DNA of 64,000 nucleotides from Conus ventricosus (Eukaryota; Mollusca; Gastropoda; Neogastropoda; Conidae). The translations under genes were made by a program, and so were the position numbers. Shown one piece after another: positions 1-12,615 of this stretch. Position 1 is the stretch's first letter. Each line of letters starts with the position of its first letter. The stretch spans positions 6,013,513 through 6,077,512 of the forward strand of contig CM031603.1 of the NCBI GenBank assembly GCA_018398815.1, given 5' to 3'. Under the pieces are notes generated by a model, which searched no databases, was not told the origin of the DNA, and was given only the letters and a program-made list of their open reading frames with translations.

Positions 1-1771
1 CTTCCAGGTGGTATCGTAGGCCTTCTCCAAGTCAAAAAAATTGCCACTGCATGCTGTTTGTTCAGAAAGGCGTTCCGAAGTGTAGATTCCAGATGAATCA
101 AATGGTCAACAGTAGTCCGATGTTTGCGGAAACCACACTGTTCTTTTGCCAAAAGGCCATCGGTTTCGAGTTTCCACATAAGCCTACCATTGACCATTTT
201 CTCCATCAGTTTACAGACACAGCTGGTCAAAGCTATGGGACGGTAGTTTGATGGATTAGAAAGATCTTTTCCAGGTTTGGGGATGGGAATAATGAGGGCT
301 TTTCGCCAAGAGGGCGGAAAGAAACCTGTAGTCCACACATGGTTGTATACCTGTAACAGTATATTCAGACCTTCATGCGGAAGATTTTTTCAACAGTTGA
401 TAATGGATTTCATCTATACCTGGAGAGAATCGTTGCAGGACAGTAAGGCAGATTTCAGTTCATTTAAAGTGAAAGGAAGATTGTAGTCTTCCATGTTGTC
501 TGACGAAAAGTTGCAGGGTGATTTTTCTTTAAGGGTTTTTATTTTTGACAAAAGTGGCTGATTTGTTAGAAGAGGAGGAATTCTTTTCTATGGTTGAAGC
601 CAGCAGATTAGCAACTGCTTTTTTCTCTGTTATTAAAGAGTCAGCAAAACTTGAGATGGTTCACAGTGGGACAGGTGTTCTTCCCTTTGATTTTCTTAAT
701 GATGTTCCACACTTTTTTTCTTGGAAGTTTTCGATGTCAGCCTGGAGCAGAAACTTCTCCAGGACCGACGTTTACTGATTTTAAAAGTGTGTCTTGATTT
801 AGCACGGAGTTTCTGATGGGCTCGAGCGTTGGGACCCGAAGGTCGTTGGTACACCTGACGCTGAGCCCGTTTTCGAACTTTGGAAATTTGTTGGCAGTCT
901 GAATCAAACCAGGGTGTTTTTGGCATTTGAAGTTTATCGGAAGACACTGGAATACAAGCTTTAGCACACTTGATCATAGTGTTAGTCAGTGATTCTGCTG
1001 GGTCCGGACTCTGAAGAAAATCAGTGTCCTGGAATTCTTTTGAAATAGTGGCTGCAAAGAGATCCCAGTTTGCTTTCTTATAATTTAGATGTGGAGAGAC
1101 AGAGACTTGTTCAGTTATTACGGGTTGTAAACAAACAGGAAATGGTCACTTCCGTGCAGATCGTCATGGACAGACCACTCATAGTCCAGGATCAGCGAGG
1201 GGTCACAAACCGACAAATCTAAACACGAAAGTGAACCTGTGGAAGAGTGGAGGTAAGTTGCAGATCCGTCGTTCAGACAACACAAATCCAAATCCGAAAG
1301 GACATCCTCAATTAGCAGACCTCTGGATGACGTACTGACACTACCCCAAAGAGGATTGTGACCGTTAAAGTCACCCAACAGCAAAAAAGGTCGAGGAAGT
1401 TCACCTATCAGACTGACAAGGTCCTGACGACAAACCGGGACAGAAGGTGGAAGATAAATGGAACAGATTGTCACAGTCTTGTGGAGAGTGACTCTCGCAG
1501 CTACAGCCTGAAGGGAGGTAGACAGAGCGACAGGACTATACAACAGAGTTTTGTGTATGAGAAGGGCAACACCGCCCGACAGTCCCAACGTGGAATGTTG
1601 TGCAGGTTTTGAAAGAACATTAAAGCCAGAAAGAGTAAAGGTCTTCTGGCTTTGAATTTGAGTTTCCTGAAGAGCCACGACGGAAGGTTTTATAGATCGA
1701 CACAGAAGCTGCAACTCCTCAAAGTTGGAATTTAGTCCACGGATATTCCAATGGGATATTGTACTATCCAT
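1..1771 (-). pseudogene. LINE ORF2: AP endonuclease plus reverse transcriptase (partial)
   Basis: The ORF starts at the ATG ending at 1771. Residues 1-217 (down to 1118) are an exonuclease/endonuclease/phosphatase domain with HWNIRGLNSN, ALQET, GDFNGHNPLWG and a final GSDH, the signatures of target-nicking LINE endonucleases. A stop at about 1118 interrupts the frame. The linker continues in another frame (977-696) with PWFDSDCQ. The reverse transcriptase begins below base 180: a QCGFRKHRTTVDHL motif lies at about 155-115 and motif A (FFDLEKAYDTTW) at about 40-5. The catalytic FADD box and the C terminus lie outside the window. Confidence 0.86.
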
Positions 1772-1797
1772 GGTGCAGAGGGCGAAAAGGAGAGAAA

Positions 1798-3118
1798 TCA
1801 GGTCATCTCCTCCTCAACGTCTGCTTCCAATGGAGTGAATTTATTTTGTAGTTTCACTGAACTGTGTTGTTCTTCAGACCTGCTGGCAGACTTGCCAACA
1901 GGCGAAGAAGGTCTGGATTTGGGAGACGGTGGAGGTTTCTTCCTCATCTCCACCATCTCCACACTGGGTGGAACTCCCTTGCCCGCACGGGCACTGGACA
2001 GAGGAGTTTGAGGCTTGGGTGCTGGTTTTTTAATCTGCCCAGCAGCAGATGTTGTAGACTGCTGGGCAGTCTGAGGGGTGGTGGATTTTTTGCCTCCACC
2101 AGGGGCAGTCACTTTGGGTTGGGAGGTGGTGGACCCGCTTCCACCAGAGCTGACAGTTCTTCCTTGCAGTGTCTTGGAAAAGATAAATCCATCAGTCTGG
2201 CAGCAGACTGACCTAGTGGAAACTTTCTTTACGGCCGAAGCATCGAAGATGCTGTTGGCGTCTGCCTGCCAACAACCTGTTTGCGGGCCTCAAAAAAGGA
2301 GATTTTCTTTTCAGTTTTTACTCGTTGTATAGCGGATTCCTGAATCCAAAGAGGGCAGTTTCGGGAAGAGGAGGGATGGTCGCCACCGCAGTTAGCACAA
2401 TGTGCCGGATCTTTACACGACCCATCATGGGTTGCCTTGCAGCAAACACCGCACACCTCCTGCCCAGAACAACGGTCTCTGACATGGCCAAACCTCTGAC
2501 ATCTGAAGCACCTCAACGGGGACGGAACATACATCTGAACTCTGACGTTCAGGTAACCAACTTTGATGATGGAGGCAGCACAGGGTTGCAGAAGGTCAGA
2601 AAGAGGGTGTTGGTGGCCACTCTCTCTGCACCTTTCTTTACTGTCACCCTGCGCACCTCCGTCACACCTGGGACGCCAGTTCCGTTTTGATCTCTGCCTC
2701 TGAGACACCTGTTAGATCTCTGCAGCGAATCACTCCTTTTGAGGAATTTAACTGTTTATGGGGAGTCACCCTGATCTCCCTGTCCACTATTTTTGTTGCC
2801 CTCAACAGCTGTTCAGATTGCTTCTTTGATCGACATTGAATGAGTAACGAGCCATTCCTCAACCTTTTTACGGACTGAGGGTCACCTGCTAGACCTTGAA
2901 AGCCCTTTTGTATGGCAAAAGGGCTCAGAGCTGAAAGGGGTCTTTCCTGCTCCGTCCCTTCCATCACGAGCCAGGAAGCCAGAAACCTGTCCTCTGTCGT
3001 ACCTCCGTATCAGAATCACTGTCTGTTTCAAATTCCCCTGAAATAGGGGATGCTGCCTTCCTCTTCCTTTTGGGGGGGTAGTTTTTGAAAAAGCCATATT
3101 TTGTTTATTGTGTTTCAT
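1798..3118 (-). pseudogene. LINE ORF1: gag-like nucleic-acid binding protein with CCHC knuckles, frameshifted
   Basis: ORF1 proteins of this group bind element RNA and form the ribonucleoprotein particle. Here the frame is broken into overlapping pieces (3118-2882, 2967-2662, 2708-2229, 2112-1798) that line up as one protein of about 440 residues. The middle piece has an RRM-like stretch. The third carries three cysteine/histidine clusters (CFRCQRFGHVRDRC, CGVCCKATHDGSC and CANCGGDHPSSSRNC). The last is a low-complexity Pro/Ser/Lys tail. The stop at 1798-1800 precedes the ORF2 ATG by 27 bases. The frame changes could be real decay or homopolymer errors. Confidence 0.82.
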
Positions 3119-3838
3119 CCCCCCTTACCCACCCACCTTGGAGTCCAACTAAGGGGCCAGGGCCAAGAAACCAATGTCTTGACCCCTTCCAGGCTTCGGG
3201 AGAGACATACGACAAACAGAAGCCACCAACCCTATTCCCCTGATCATGCTCAACTCCCGGGAACAGAGAGCTGAGCACTGCAGGGGTTTACTTGGCCAGC
3301 AGGGGGAACTGTCTGTCTTGACCCAACCCCAAGAAGGGGAGCCGATTAGTACACCCGGGCCAAAGTGTACTCCCTGTCTAGGAGAGGTCCGAGCCAAAGT
3401 GATGTGTTGAGAGCGCTGGCCCTCTCAATCACCAGGATCTCATTCCCTCCGACACAGGTCGCACCACACGCAACGCGGCGGATCTTAAGGAGACCACAGA
3501 GAGAAAAGGAGTGTGGAAAAGAAGGACTTGAAGGGGAGACGAAGATAGAAAAGGGCCAAATAAGGGAGGCAGAAACAAGAAAAGGAGAAAGGCGGGTTAC
3601 TCTTAGTCAGGATCCTCACCCTTAGCCTATCTGACATGGGAAGCCCTACCAGGGCATCAACTCCTTACCACGTTACGCTTAGGTCAGACAGCATCTTGGC
3701 TTCTCGGACCTAGAAGCAGTTTGACAAAACCAGCCTATTTCCGAGTAATGATGCCCCCGCCAGCAAAGCCTAAGGGATCACTGGACCGCGCAAGCCCTCC
3801 GACCACGACAAGGTCGCAACCCCGGAGGGGATGGGACG
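3119..3838 (-). other. LINE 5' untranslated region
   Basis: About 720 bases between the ORF1 start and the element's 5' end, with no usable ORF. On the minus strand the first 60 bases contain the string GGGGTTGCGACCTTGTCGTG, which I recall as common at the 5' ends of I-group LINEs in marine invertebrates (recalled, not searched). An internal promoter is expected there from family knowledge. Confidence 0.55.
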
Positions 3839-4400
3839 ATAAGATAAGATAATGTTGCTTATACTATATAGCCCAGCCGACCGCAAAGGGCCACATCAGG
3901 GCTGTCACCACGTTAAAATCAACTCGCAAGTCATTCATTCACACAATTCTTTAAAATACATTAAAAAAAACATCCGAAAATTTGTTTAAAAATCTTTCCA
4001 CTGTAAAATCTCAGATCCGATGAAAAATGTTAATCTCTTTCAAGAACTCAAAGATCGCGTCCGACGGAACATCTCTGAACAAGATTTTCATGGAATCTGC
4101 TGTAAAATGTTTGTGTCTCACATCGTGCAAGTCCCAACACTCTAAAAGAATATGTTTCATTGTGAGTGGCACATGACATGGAATGCACCACGAGGGGGAT
4201 GGGAAGGCAATGGATGGGGGTGGGTAGTCATGAATAGGGAGGTACGTTGTGCAGGAAGTATCTGAGTAGTTGTTTTCCCTGTATTGCATCATTGAAGGAG
4301 CTGTATATCCAGGCGGCAATATCTGCATTCTGTAATGTTGAATTATACATATAATGTAAAAAAAAAATCCTTGTTCAAGCTGTGTGTGTGTGTCCTTCAT
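3839..4400 (-). mobile_element. 5'-truncated LINE copy: ORF2 C terminus, 3' UTR and TTATC tail
   Basis: The minus-strand frame from about 4200 to 4011 encodes the end of a LINE ORF2, with the C-terminal zinc motif CX2CX7HX4C (CIPCHVPLTMKHILLEC) and a tail ending EINIFHRI. A 3' UTR follows, ending in a segment also found at 11009-11069 and finishing with a TTATC repeat (GATAAGATAAGATAA on the plus strand at 3839-3853). The full-length element begins directly after this tail in the same orientation. Confidence 0.78.
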
Positions 4401-5250
4401 TTAACGTCTATCCACTATTCGTGATATTAGACCCTAGCAGTTCAAGCTGTTTTGACTGGTTTGTGACACTGCTAGTCTCTAATCCATCTTCTTTCTCATT
4501 TCACCTACTGCCAATTGAATGGTGTAATGAACGCTGTGTGTATTAAGCGATATTGGAAATAAAACAAAGGGATGTTACACTGTTACTTCTGAACTCCTGA
4601 AGTCTTAATGTTTGACTTGATTCCAAATCAACTAAAAGCTGATCATTAACATATGATATATCAGAACAAATTGTGGTTACGTGGACAGACATGATTTTTT
4701 TTGTTTTGTTTCTTACGCTCCACAAGATTGTGTCAGAGAGAGAGAAGGACCGATTTCCACCTCAACATTATTGTGACAGACGTGCCACAGCATGAGCGTG
4801 ATATGTGATGTGCCATTTACAAATTTCATGCGAAAACATCTCGGCACGCTGGCATTCTGAAGCCCTGTACCAGTGTGGGTCCAGAAGAATTCCAGAAAAA
4901 TATCATGCTGACTGATATGCCTGGGCATGAAGTTATTACAGATTCCTAATCTGTAAAATGACACAAATATTTGAAGCACAAATTAAGGGATATCTTTGTT
5001 AACCAAATTGTCAGCACTAAATTCCTTACAGATTGTCAGCATGGCTTCTGCCATCTATCTTGTGTCATGCAACTTTTGCATGCGCTTGATAATTACTTAT
5101 TATTGTTATCATTAATACTGTTACTGTTGTTAATCTTATGTTATTTTCATACACCATTGCCAATTTGGTTGTATTCACACTTAGGCCTAGTAGGCATTAG
5201 ACATAGCCTTTTGTTTGTTTGTTTGTAGTTTAGTTCAGTTTTTGAGGGCA
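4401..5250. other. Intergenic; left copy of a diverged dispersed repeat
   Basis: No gene seen. About 4465-4900 is recognisably similar, with many changes, to 7621-7792 plus 8181-8430 (shared phrases include AAAGCTGATCATT, CACAAGATTG and GGACCGATT). The right copy is split by an inverted-repeat insertion. This is a dispersed repeat of unknown class. Confidence 0.55.
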
Positions 5251-5252
5251 GG

Positions 5253-5255
<3 letters not shown>

Positions 5256-5314
<59 letters not shown>

Positions 5315-5345
5315 ATGTGTGCGTGTGTGTGTGTGTGTGTGTGTG

Positions 5346-5387
<42 letters not shown>

Positions 5388-5393
5388 TGTGTA
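5256..5393. repeat. (GT)n microsatellite
   Basis: About 138 bases of GT dinucleotides with a few GCATGT and GCGTGT interruptions. Any His/Thr open frame read through it is an artefact of composition. Confidence 0.95.
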
Positions 5394-5992
5394 ACAAGAA
5401 TAATTAATTCCAATGTATTGATTGAATATCTGGACTGATGATGAAATAAATTAAAAAGAATGAAGGAAAGGAAGACACAGAGAGAAAATTTGAAAGAAAA
5501 AGAAACTTGAAACTTGGTGCCTTTGCTTGTTGGTAGTCAAGGAAAGCTTGTGCATTTTTCCCCAACCAACGTCAGAAAACAATACAAGGAATTGCTTAAA
5601 AAAATCTTAATTCTATAGACTGATCTGAAATTGCATGTGCGTTTTGATAAGTTCAACTTCACCAGGTAAGAAGCACACTCCTCACCGACAACAAAATAAT
5701 CCAAACAAACTACATTTAAAAGAGGCAAGACTTCTCTTTCTAACCTGACCACTAGTCGTCGCCATTTTGACGCTTAGTGCAAGAAAATATTTGGATCGAA
5801 AACGAAACGCTCACGGTTCGTTTTAATTCGGATACAGCAACCAAATGAAAGTGTTTTATGCAATTGTTTTATTGTATCAACAAAAAAATATAAAGAACTA
5901 GATTTTAAAAAAATCTACTTTGGAATAAAATAAAAGAGAAAATGATCAAATACATATTTTTGTATGACTTGTAGCAGACGTGTTCGAGAGAC
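5394..5992 (+). promoter_or_regulatory. Upstream region of NGLY1 (promoter presumed)
   Basis: About 600 bases immediately upstream of the NGLY1 start codon with no coding signal. It is AT-rich with a slightly CpG-bearing patch near 5750-5830. The promoter must lie here or further upstream, but I see no convincing TATA or initiator element, so this is a positional call only. Confidence 0.3.
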
Positions 5993-6214
5993 ATGGCGTC
6001 TGCTGAAAGTGCTGCGCAACTTCTGTTTAATGAGAACAGCAAGGAGGAATTCCTTGCAGCAGCCGAGCTACTTTTAAAACTTGCCAATAATGTTTTGCAA
6101 AATCCTCGTGAGGCGAAATATCGACGTATACGAATCGCTAATCCTCTCCTTGAATCAAAGCTTTTGCCAGTGATGGGTGGCTTGGAATGTTTGTTCGACA
6201 TGGGATTCCAAGAG
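5993..6214 (+). CDS. NGLY1: NGLY1 exon 1: start codon and most of the PUB domain
   Basis: Encodes residues 1-74. The ATG at 5993 sits in a good context (GACATGG). The sequence has the PUB-domain pattern of an alpha-helical N terminus followed by [16 protein letters not shown] and [10 protein letters not shown], matching the conserved YR.IRI and CLF.MGF motifs of the family. The PUB domain binds the C-terminal tail of the p97/VCP ATPase, placing the enzyme at the ERAD machinery. The donor GAG|GTAGGC ends the exon in phase 0. Confidence 0.95.
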
Positions 6215-6282
6215 GTAGGCAGACCCAATAACAGGATGATATGTACACAAGTTAAATGAGTAGTTTTGTCGTGACGCACGGA

Positions 6283-6314
<32 letters not shown>

Positions 6315-9300
6315 CGTAGAGTGTCCACAGTCATCAAGTTGATTATTCTGACATTTTGGGGGGCAGACAAAAAAATAAAGAAGAAAAAAAGAGAGAAAGT
6401 TATTGCAGGAGGCTGCAAGTTCTTTACCTGAATAGATCAAGATTCTGTGATGTTACAGCAGCCTCTGTCAAGTTGTTGTTCCACTCCTGGATGGTAGGAA
6501 CGAGTTCATTCTGTAATCGCAGACACACTGGAGGCGGTTGAGCTGGTGGGAGTGTGATCTGTCACGTGAGATTGCAGCCCTAAGTTTTGGTTTTCCTTTA
6601 GACAGAAGAGCCTTTTCATCAAAGTCCATGTTGTGCATGTTGGTGAGCTTGGTGGAAAACCACCTTGCATGAGAAGCGTTCATTGTCGGTCAGAAAAACA
6701 AGCAGAGGAGCTCTGGTAGTACATTACAATACTTGGGCTCGAGGAGGACGGATCTACCTTTTGGTTAGTAGATCCGACCTGCTCGAGCCCAAGTATTGTA
6801 GTGTATTATGTAACATGTAAATTCTGAAATATTAATAGGCTAAAGGGGTTTGCAGTGCTCAAAATGCACATTAAGGACATTATTGTTGATAACTTTACTA
6901 TATTAGAGCTTAAGATTTGTTTTCAATCATAATGGGACAGATTTCCAACTTAACATCAGCATGACAAAACACAAAAGCAAGAGACAAACTGTGAGTGAAT
7001 ATCTCAGAGCTTTCATGCAGTTTTAGCTTTTCGATAGCAGTAAACTTTAAGTGTACATTTTGCTTGGTGGACACTGTATACGTGTATACTATTTATCAAG
7101 TGTTTTCTCTGTGTGTGTGTGTGTGTGGGGGGGGGGGGGGGGCGATGCATGTGTGTGTATGAGAGAGAGAGAGAGGGGAGGGGGGGGGGAGGGAAAAATG
7201 TGAACATCATCTGACTTTGAGAAACTTGTCTTAAAAAACTGGTTATAAATAACTCAGCTGAACCACATGGACAAACGAATCACAATATAAACCACAATGT
7301 GTTTTGACCTCTCAGGTCTTCTTCAGCAAGATAAATAGCACTCAGGACAACAAAATGAAGAACGAGAAACTTGTTCTTTCGCAATTGCGATATCAGACAA
7401 AAGAAAAAATTAAGAAAAAAAAGGTAAGGAAAGGAAAGGTGGTGGGTGGGGTGAGAAGTAGTGAGCTGTAGAGGTGTGTACCCTGGGCAAGATGTATCGG
7501 TATTGTCTTCCTGTGCCGCTTCATCAAGGAAGATTCGTTATCTAATCACATTTGCAAGCTGTACAGTTTCATTTGCTGAAAAACATATAATTTTGTTCAT
7601 GCTCTGTTGACCGTTTTTTTGTGACACTGTCTATCTCTGGTTTGCCTCTTGTGATATTTTTGTCACTGCCGATTGCACTGCATAACAAGGGCAGCATGCA
7701 TCAAGCCAGTAGTTACAAACAGATGCTAATCTATTCTTCCTTGAATCCTGAACTCTTATCATTTGTTTTGATTCTTTATCTATCAAAAGCTGCAAAGCCA
7801 GACGACTGCAGGCGGAAATCTAAACAAATCTTAAATAAATGTTAGCGAACCGCCCAGAGAACGTGGACAAACGAGTCACGAGACAAAACACAACGCGTTT
7901 CGACCTCTTAGGTCTTCGTCTGGTGATAAATAAACGAATAAAACAACGAAAATTCACTTAGCTTTGATCGCTTCAGATCGCTCAGGCAGGGTTCAGCGCA
8001 AGGAAGGCCGCTGAACCCTGCCTGAGCGATCTGAAGCGATCAAAGCTAAGTGAATTTTCGTTGTTTTATTCGTTTATTTATCACCAGACGAAGACCTAAG
8101 AGGTCGAAACGCGTTGTGTTTTGTCTCGTGACTCGTTTGTCCACGTTCTCTGGGCGGTTCGCTAACATTTATTTAAGATTTATCAAAAGCTGATCATTCA
8201 TATCTCAGAACCAACTGTGGTTGTGTAGACAGGCACGATTTATCGCTTCTGATCCTCCACAAGATTGAGTAGGAGAGATAAGGACCGATTCCTATATGTC
8301 GGCATTATGGTGAAAGGCTTGCATCATGATGGTGCACAAGCTTGATACACATGCACCATGTATAAATTTCACACGAAAATATTATGGGCATGCTGATAAT
8401 CAAGCTCTGTTTTGTCCACTGTATGTCCCTCCTGTGAATGCTGGCTGTACAGCATGTTTCCAGACTGCAGGGATCAGTAACTCTACCATAGCCAAAGGCT
8501 TGCTAACACAGCTGTCACATCGGGTGTTATGTTTGTCTCCACATCCTTTAGGAGTGACGCATTACACAGAATGTTGTCCTAGTCCGCCGCCTTTCTTGAT
8601 CATTTGTAGGGAGCATCTGGATCCATTGATGATCATGATAGGCCTAGATGAAGACTTTCACTTAGTGCTGGCATGTCAGACTCACTTCCTCCTTTCCAAG
8701 CAAGCCCAGGTCAGAAGTGGCTAGACAATATGTCCACAGGTACAATTAAGGCAACAACTTCATCCAGGTGGTCCCTGAAAATTGATATGATGATCCATGT
8801 TACACCCACCCTCCTTTTTTCCCCCTCAGAACAGGAAGTTGGAGAGGTAATGGGAGACTGAAGTTGGAAGACAAATTCTCACTGATCTCACTTCTGTAGT
8901 CGAGCAGAGCTTTCTTAAAGAAAAAAAAATTATGAAAAAAAGGTGAGATGAAAGGTGTAAAGTAATTCAGATGCAATATAGTATATACAATACAAAACAG
9001 ACATTTGATTTTTCAGCAAACAGTGTAACCCAGATCACATGAAGAATGAAAGATATCAAATAGCGGTCAACAAGAGATGTGATAACAATTGATGCAGGTG
9101 ATCTTGACAGCAACAAAGATGAATTTTAATGCAGGATGCAAGCAGATCAGACCAACATGATTGAGCTGAACCAGCTACACTGACATGATTGTTAGTGTCT
9201 TAGGGTTCAGGCTGGGTCTGGGAGGTTGTGGGTTTTCATTTGCGGACACATCTGTTCATACAATTTTTGGGTGCCAGCTAACCCAGAGCTGAGCGTGAAA

Positions 9301-11136
9301 ATCAGATCTGAAGAGTGGATCCACACAGTTGAGTTTAATTACTCAGTGGATGCTTGTCTGAGACAGTGCGGGTGTTCTTCAGATTTCTTGACAATCACTA
9401 CAGGTGTCTGTATTTCCTAGACCTGGTTGACCCAGGGATGTATTATGAAAAGAAGTTTAGGGTAGAGACCTGTAACGTAGTGTCAGACCAAATTGGAAAT
9501 TATTGACAATCGTCTTGATCTTCCTCATTGATTGTGGCGGTGCCAGTGAAGAGTACAAGTCAGACTCAGTGGTACTGGTGAGTTCATGGGATTTCACTGA
9601 ATGGGCGTGGCGGTGCTTTCCAGAGGGGGATGCTCACTTATTCTGACTGTGCAAGTAAGTCATATGTACCTATGATGAACATCTCTTCTTACTGTAGTTC
9701 TAGCCAGTAGTCATTGATTATGATTGTGATGTACACATTTTTTTTTAATGATGTAACTGGTTGTATTGCTTTCAACTTACATCAAATGCAGTTTTAGGTA
9801 TTGTTTTTAACTTGCTTCAAATGCAGCCTTAGCATGTTGTTGGCTTTTCAGGATGGAGAATACCTCACCTTACCTGCTGACAGCAGTCTGACTGTTCTGA
9901 GACAGGTGAGAGATGAAATTTTCAGTCTTCGTGCTTCTGTCACAAGTGAGGGACCAACTCTGCTGCCTTCAGTTCAAACACTGACAGGTGAGTTCTTCAT
10001 TGGATATTGCTGTTGGGTTCTCTTGACAGCAGTAATGAATTTCTGGGGTATGATGATGACATGTCTGCTGTTTCACCTGTCTGGTTGAGAAACCTGTCTG
10101 GTTGAGGCATGCTGTCCAGAATTGACTGAGATCGAATTGATGATGTGTCACCAGTGGGGCATGGGGTCAGGCTTCACTTGATAATGTTAGGGAAAGGGTG
10201 AATGGGAAATCATTTTAAAGTTGTATAAAAGTCAGCAGTAGGTTTGAATGTTGATTTATCTTTGCCTTTGCTGTAGTCTAGCTACTGTAAATTGTTGGTC
10301 AACTTGGTGTCTGGATTCATCGTCTTTCCTGCTCTTCTTTCAAGTCTTTCTTTTATTTTCTTTTTCACCAGTTGTGTGTTTAGGGTGAGTGTGTTTAGGT
10401 TAGATGTTCACATGCAGTAATGCACACGCATGTCTACAAGTGTGTGTGTGTGTTTGTGTCTGTGTATATGTGTGTGTGTGCGTGCGCGCGTGTGTATTCA
10501 TGTGAGTATGTGCATGCATGCATGTGTGTGCGTGTACCTTTCAATTCCTTGAGGAACATGCAACAGAGGCAACGCTTCTTCATAAAATCAGTCTAGCATT
10601 CTGAAATAAATGATAGATGGTCACTGATTACTTCATTTTCTGTTACCATTCTGTTGACACACAATTACCTCAAAGACTGTGGTTCCATGCGTAGACGCCA
10701 GAGAGAGTTCCAGCGGTGCGGCAGGAAGTCAAACCAGTGCGTCACCAGGGGGAGCTGCAGCTCCTCCTGTAGCTCCCACAGTGCCAGCTGTCCAGACTCG
10801 CCCAACACAGACCATGGAGGATTTGAGAGTGAGTGGGGTGCATGGTTGAGAATCATCGCACAGTAGCTCATGATGTACAACTAGAATCTGTTGCAATGAC
10901 GTTTTTACTGTCTCACAAAATTAAACAGTTTATCTGACTCTATTTTCTTATTTTACTTTGTTTTGCTTGATTTTGTTTTATCTTATTTACTTTATTTTTT
11001 GCATGATTACAGCCCTGATGTGGCCCTTTGCGGTCGGCTGGGCTATAAGCAACATTATCTTATCTTATCTTTTGCATGATTCTATCAAATGATCTCTATC
11101 ACTCCTCTCTACCTTGTCATAAGGACCTCTTCCCCC

Positions 11137-11167
<31 letters not shown>

Positions 11168-12574
11168 AAGAAAAAAGAATAGAAGAAAGCGTATGTTGTT
11201 AAGGTAACTAGACCAGCCCCCTATTTGTTTTTACCGACCTTCACCTTTTCCTCAACAGCTAAAGAAAAAACAAACAGTAATATGAAAAGGCCTTCTTTCT
11301 TTTTGCTGTTCGTTTTCCTTTTCAGGGCGGTAAACAAAACAAAGGTATTAGAAGAGACGTATGGCTCGCTGACCATGTGTGAGCCCTCAGACTCTTCTAT
11401 GGGATGTAATTTTCATATCTCTAGCAGCTGTCTGTTGTTCAATAGGCAAAAAGTCTTTTGCGTATGGGAAAAAAAAAAAACCACCAGACAGCAGCAATAC
11501 TGGAAAACAGGCCAAATGAAAATGAATTCACAAAACAGAGTATACATATTGAGATTTTATGTGCTGTGCAAAAGTAAATTTGTGACAAGTATGTACCTGT
11601 TTAAGACGTGGCATAAGGTCAAAGAAAATCTACAAAACAATATGCCCCGACAGTAGTTGGCTTCAGAAACAACTTCTGTGTGCACAATGCGTACTTGCAA
11701 ATTGGATGTGTTTGAAACTAGAGTAAAGGTCCAATATAAAAGTGAACCTGGTGCATTTAAGGTGTATCTGCTTTAAAGAGTGTCAGATAACACAAAAGTT
11801 AAAAAATTTTAAACCTGCCTACCAACCTTATTATTTGGCCATATTTCCTTAAACACAACAGGGTTTTTTCTTGTTTTTTTTTTTTTTGGTTTTGTTCAGT
11901 TTCGTTTTTATTTGACCTACTAAAAATTCCAGGCTATGCAGCTGGGTTTTTTTTTGTTTTTTGTTTTTTGTTGTCTATTCACACTCCTGTGGCCATTACC
12001 CCAGTAGCAGCTTATTTGAAGATTTTGTCAATTCTTTTTTTATTTTAAAAAGCTAGAGAGTCCTCATATTGGACTTGATGGGACAAATTGAGAACTGATC
12101 TTTGAATTTTTACCACTTTTCACAGAACTAATGGATCATGTATACATGGTGCTTGAAAAGAGCACTGTTCACAATAGCTGAATGTTTAGTTTGGCCCACA
12201 GCAGCAGTGCCAGTCTCAACATGCCAGGTCTTTGATGCCTGGTTCTGCAGAACCTGTTGTATGCCTGTCCAAAGGTTTGAGAGAACAGCATTTTACCAAT
12301 TCTAACTCACTTGCTCCACCACCGAGTTTTGGGCGAAAGTGGCCTAAAAGCCGCCTTTTCCTGTGGCGGAAGAGAGAGAGAGAGAGAGAGAGAGAGAATC
12401 ACCGGCAACCCTGACAAAGCCCTTTTAAGGTCAAGTTGCCCTCAGAACAGACAGACAGACAGACAGACAGAGAAGAGAGAGACAGAGAGAGAGACAGACA
12501 GACAGACAGAGAGGCGCCCATGCACCACTCACACACACTAAGACACACACACACTAACACACACACAGGCACAC

Positions 12575-12615
<41 letters not shown>

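Larger units (their letters stand above)
1..3838 (-). mobile_element. I/Jockey-type non-LTR retrotransposon (LINE), 3' part beyond the window edge
   Basis: Read on the minus strand, the element runs 5' UTR (3838-3119), ORF1 (3118-1798), ORF2 (1771 to beyond base 1). ORF1 has CCHC zinc knuckles and ORF2 opens with an AP-like endonuclease followed by reverse transcriptase, an order known for I/Jockey/LOA-group LINEs. Several frameshifts and at least one stop make it defective as read. The 5' end at about 3838 abuts the TTATC-repeat tail of another LINE copy in the same orientation. The exact clade cannot be settled without a tree. Confidence 0.88.

Noticed and set aside
5147..5413. His/Thr-rich minus-strand frame
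   Set aside because: Pure translation of a GT microsatellite; the same applies to similar frames at 32.8-33.4, 37.7-37.9 and 47.0-47.2 kb.
8326..8724. 132-codon frame as a host gene
   Set aside because: It starts inside a dispersed repeat, shows no conserved motif and has no splice-site support.
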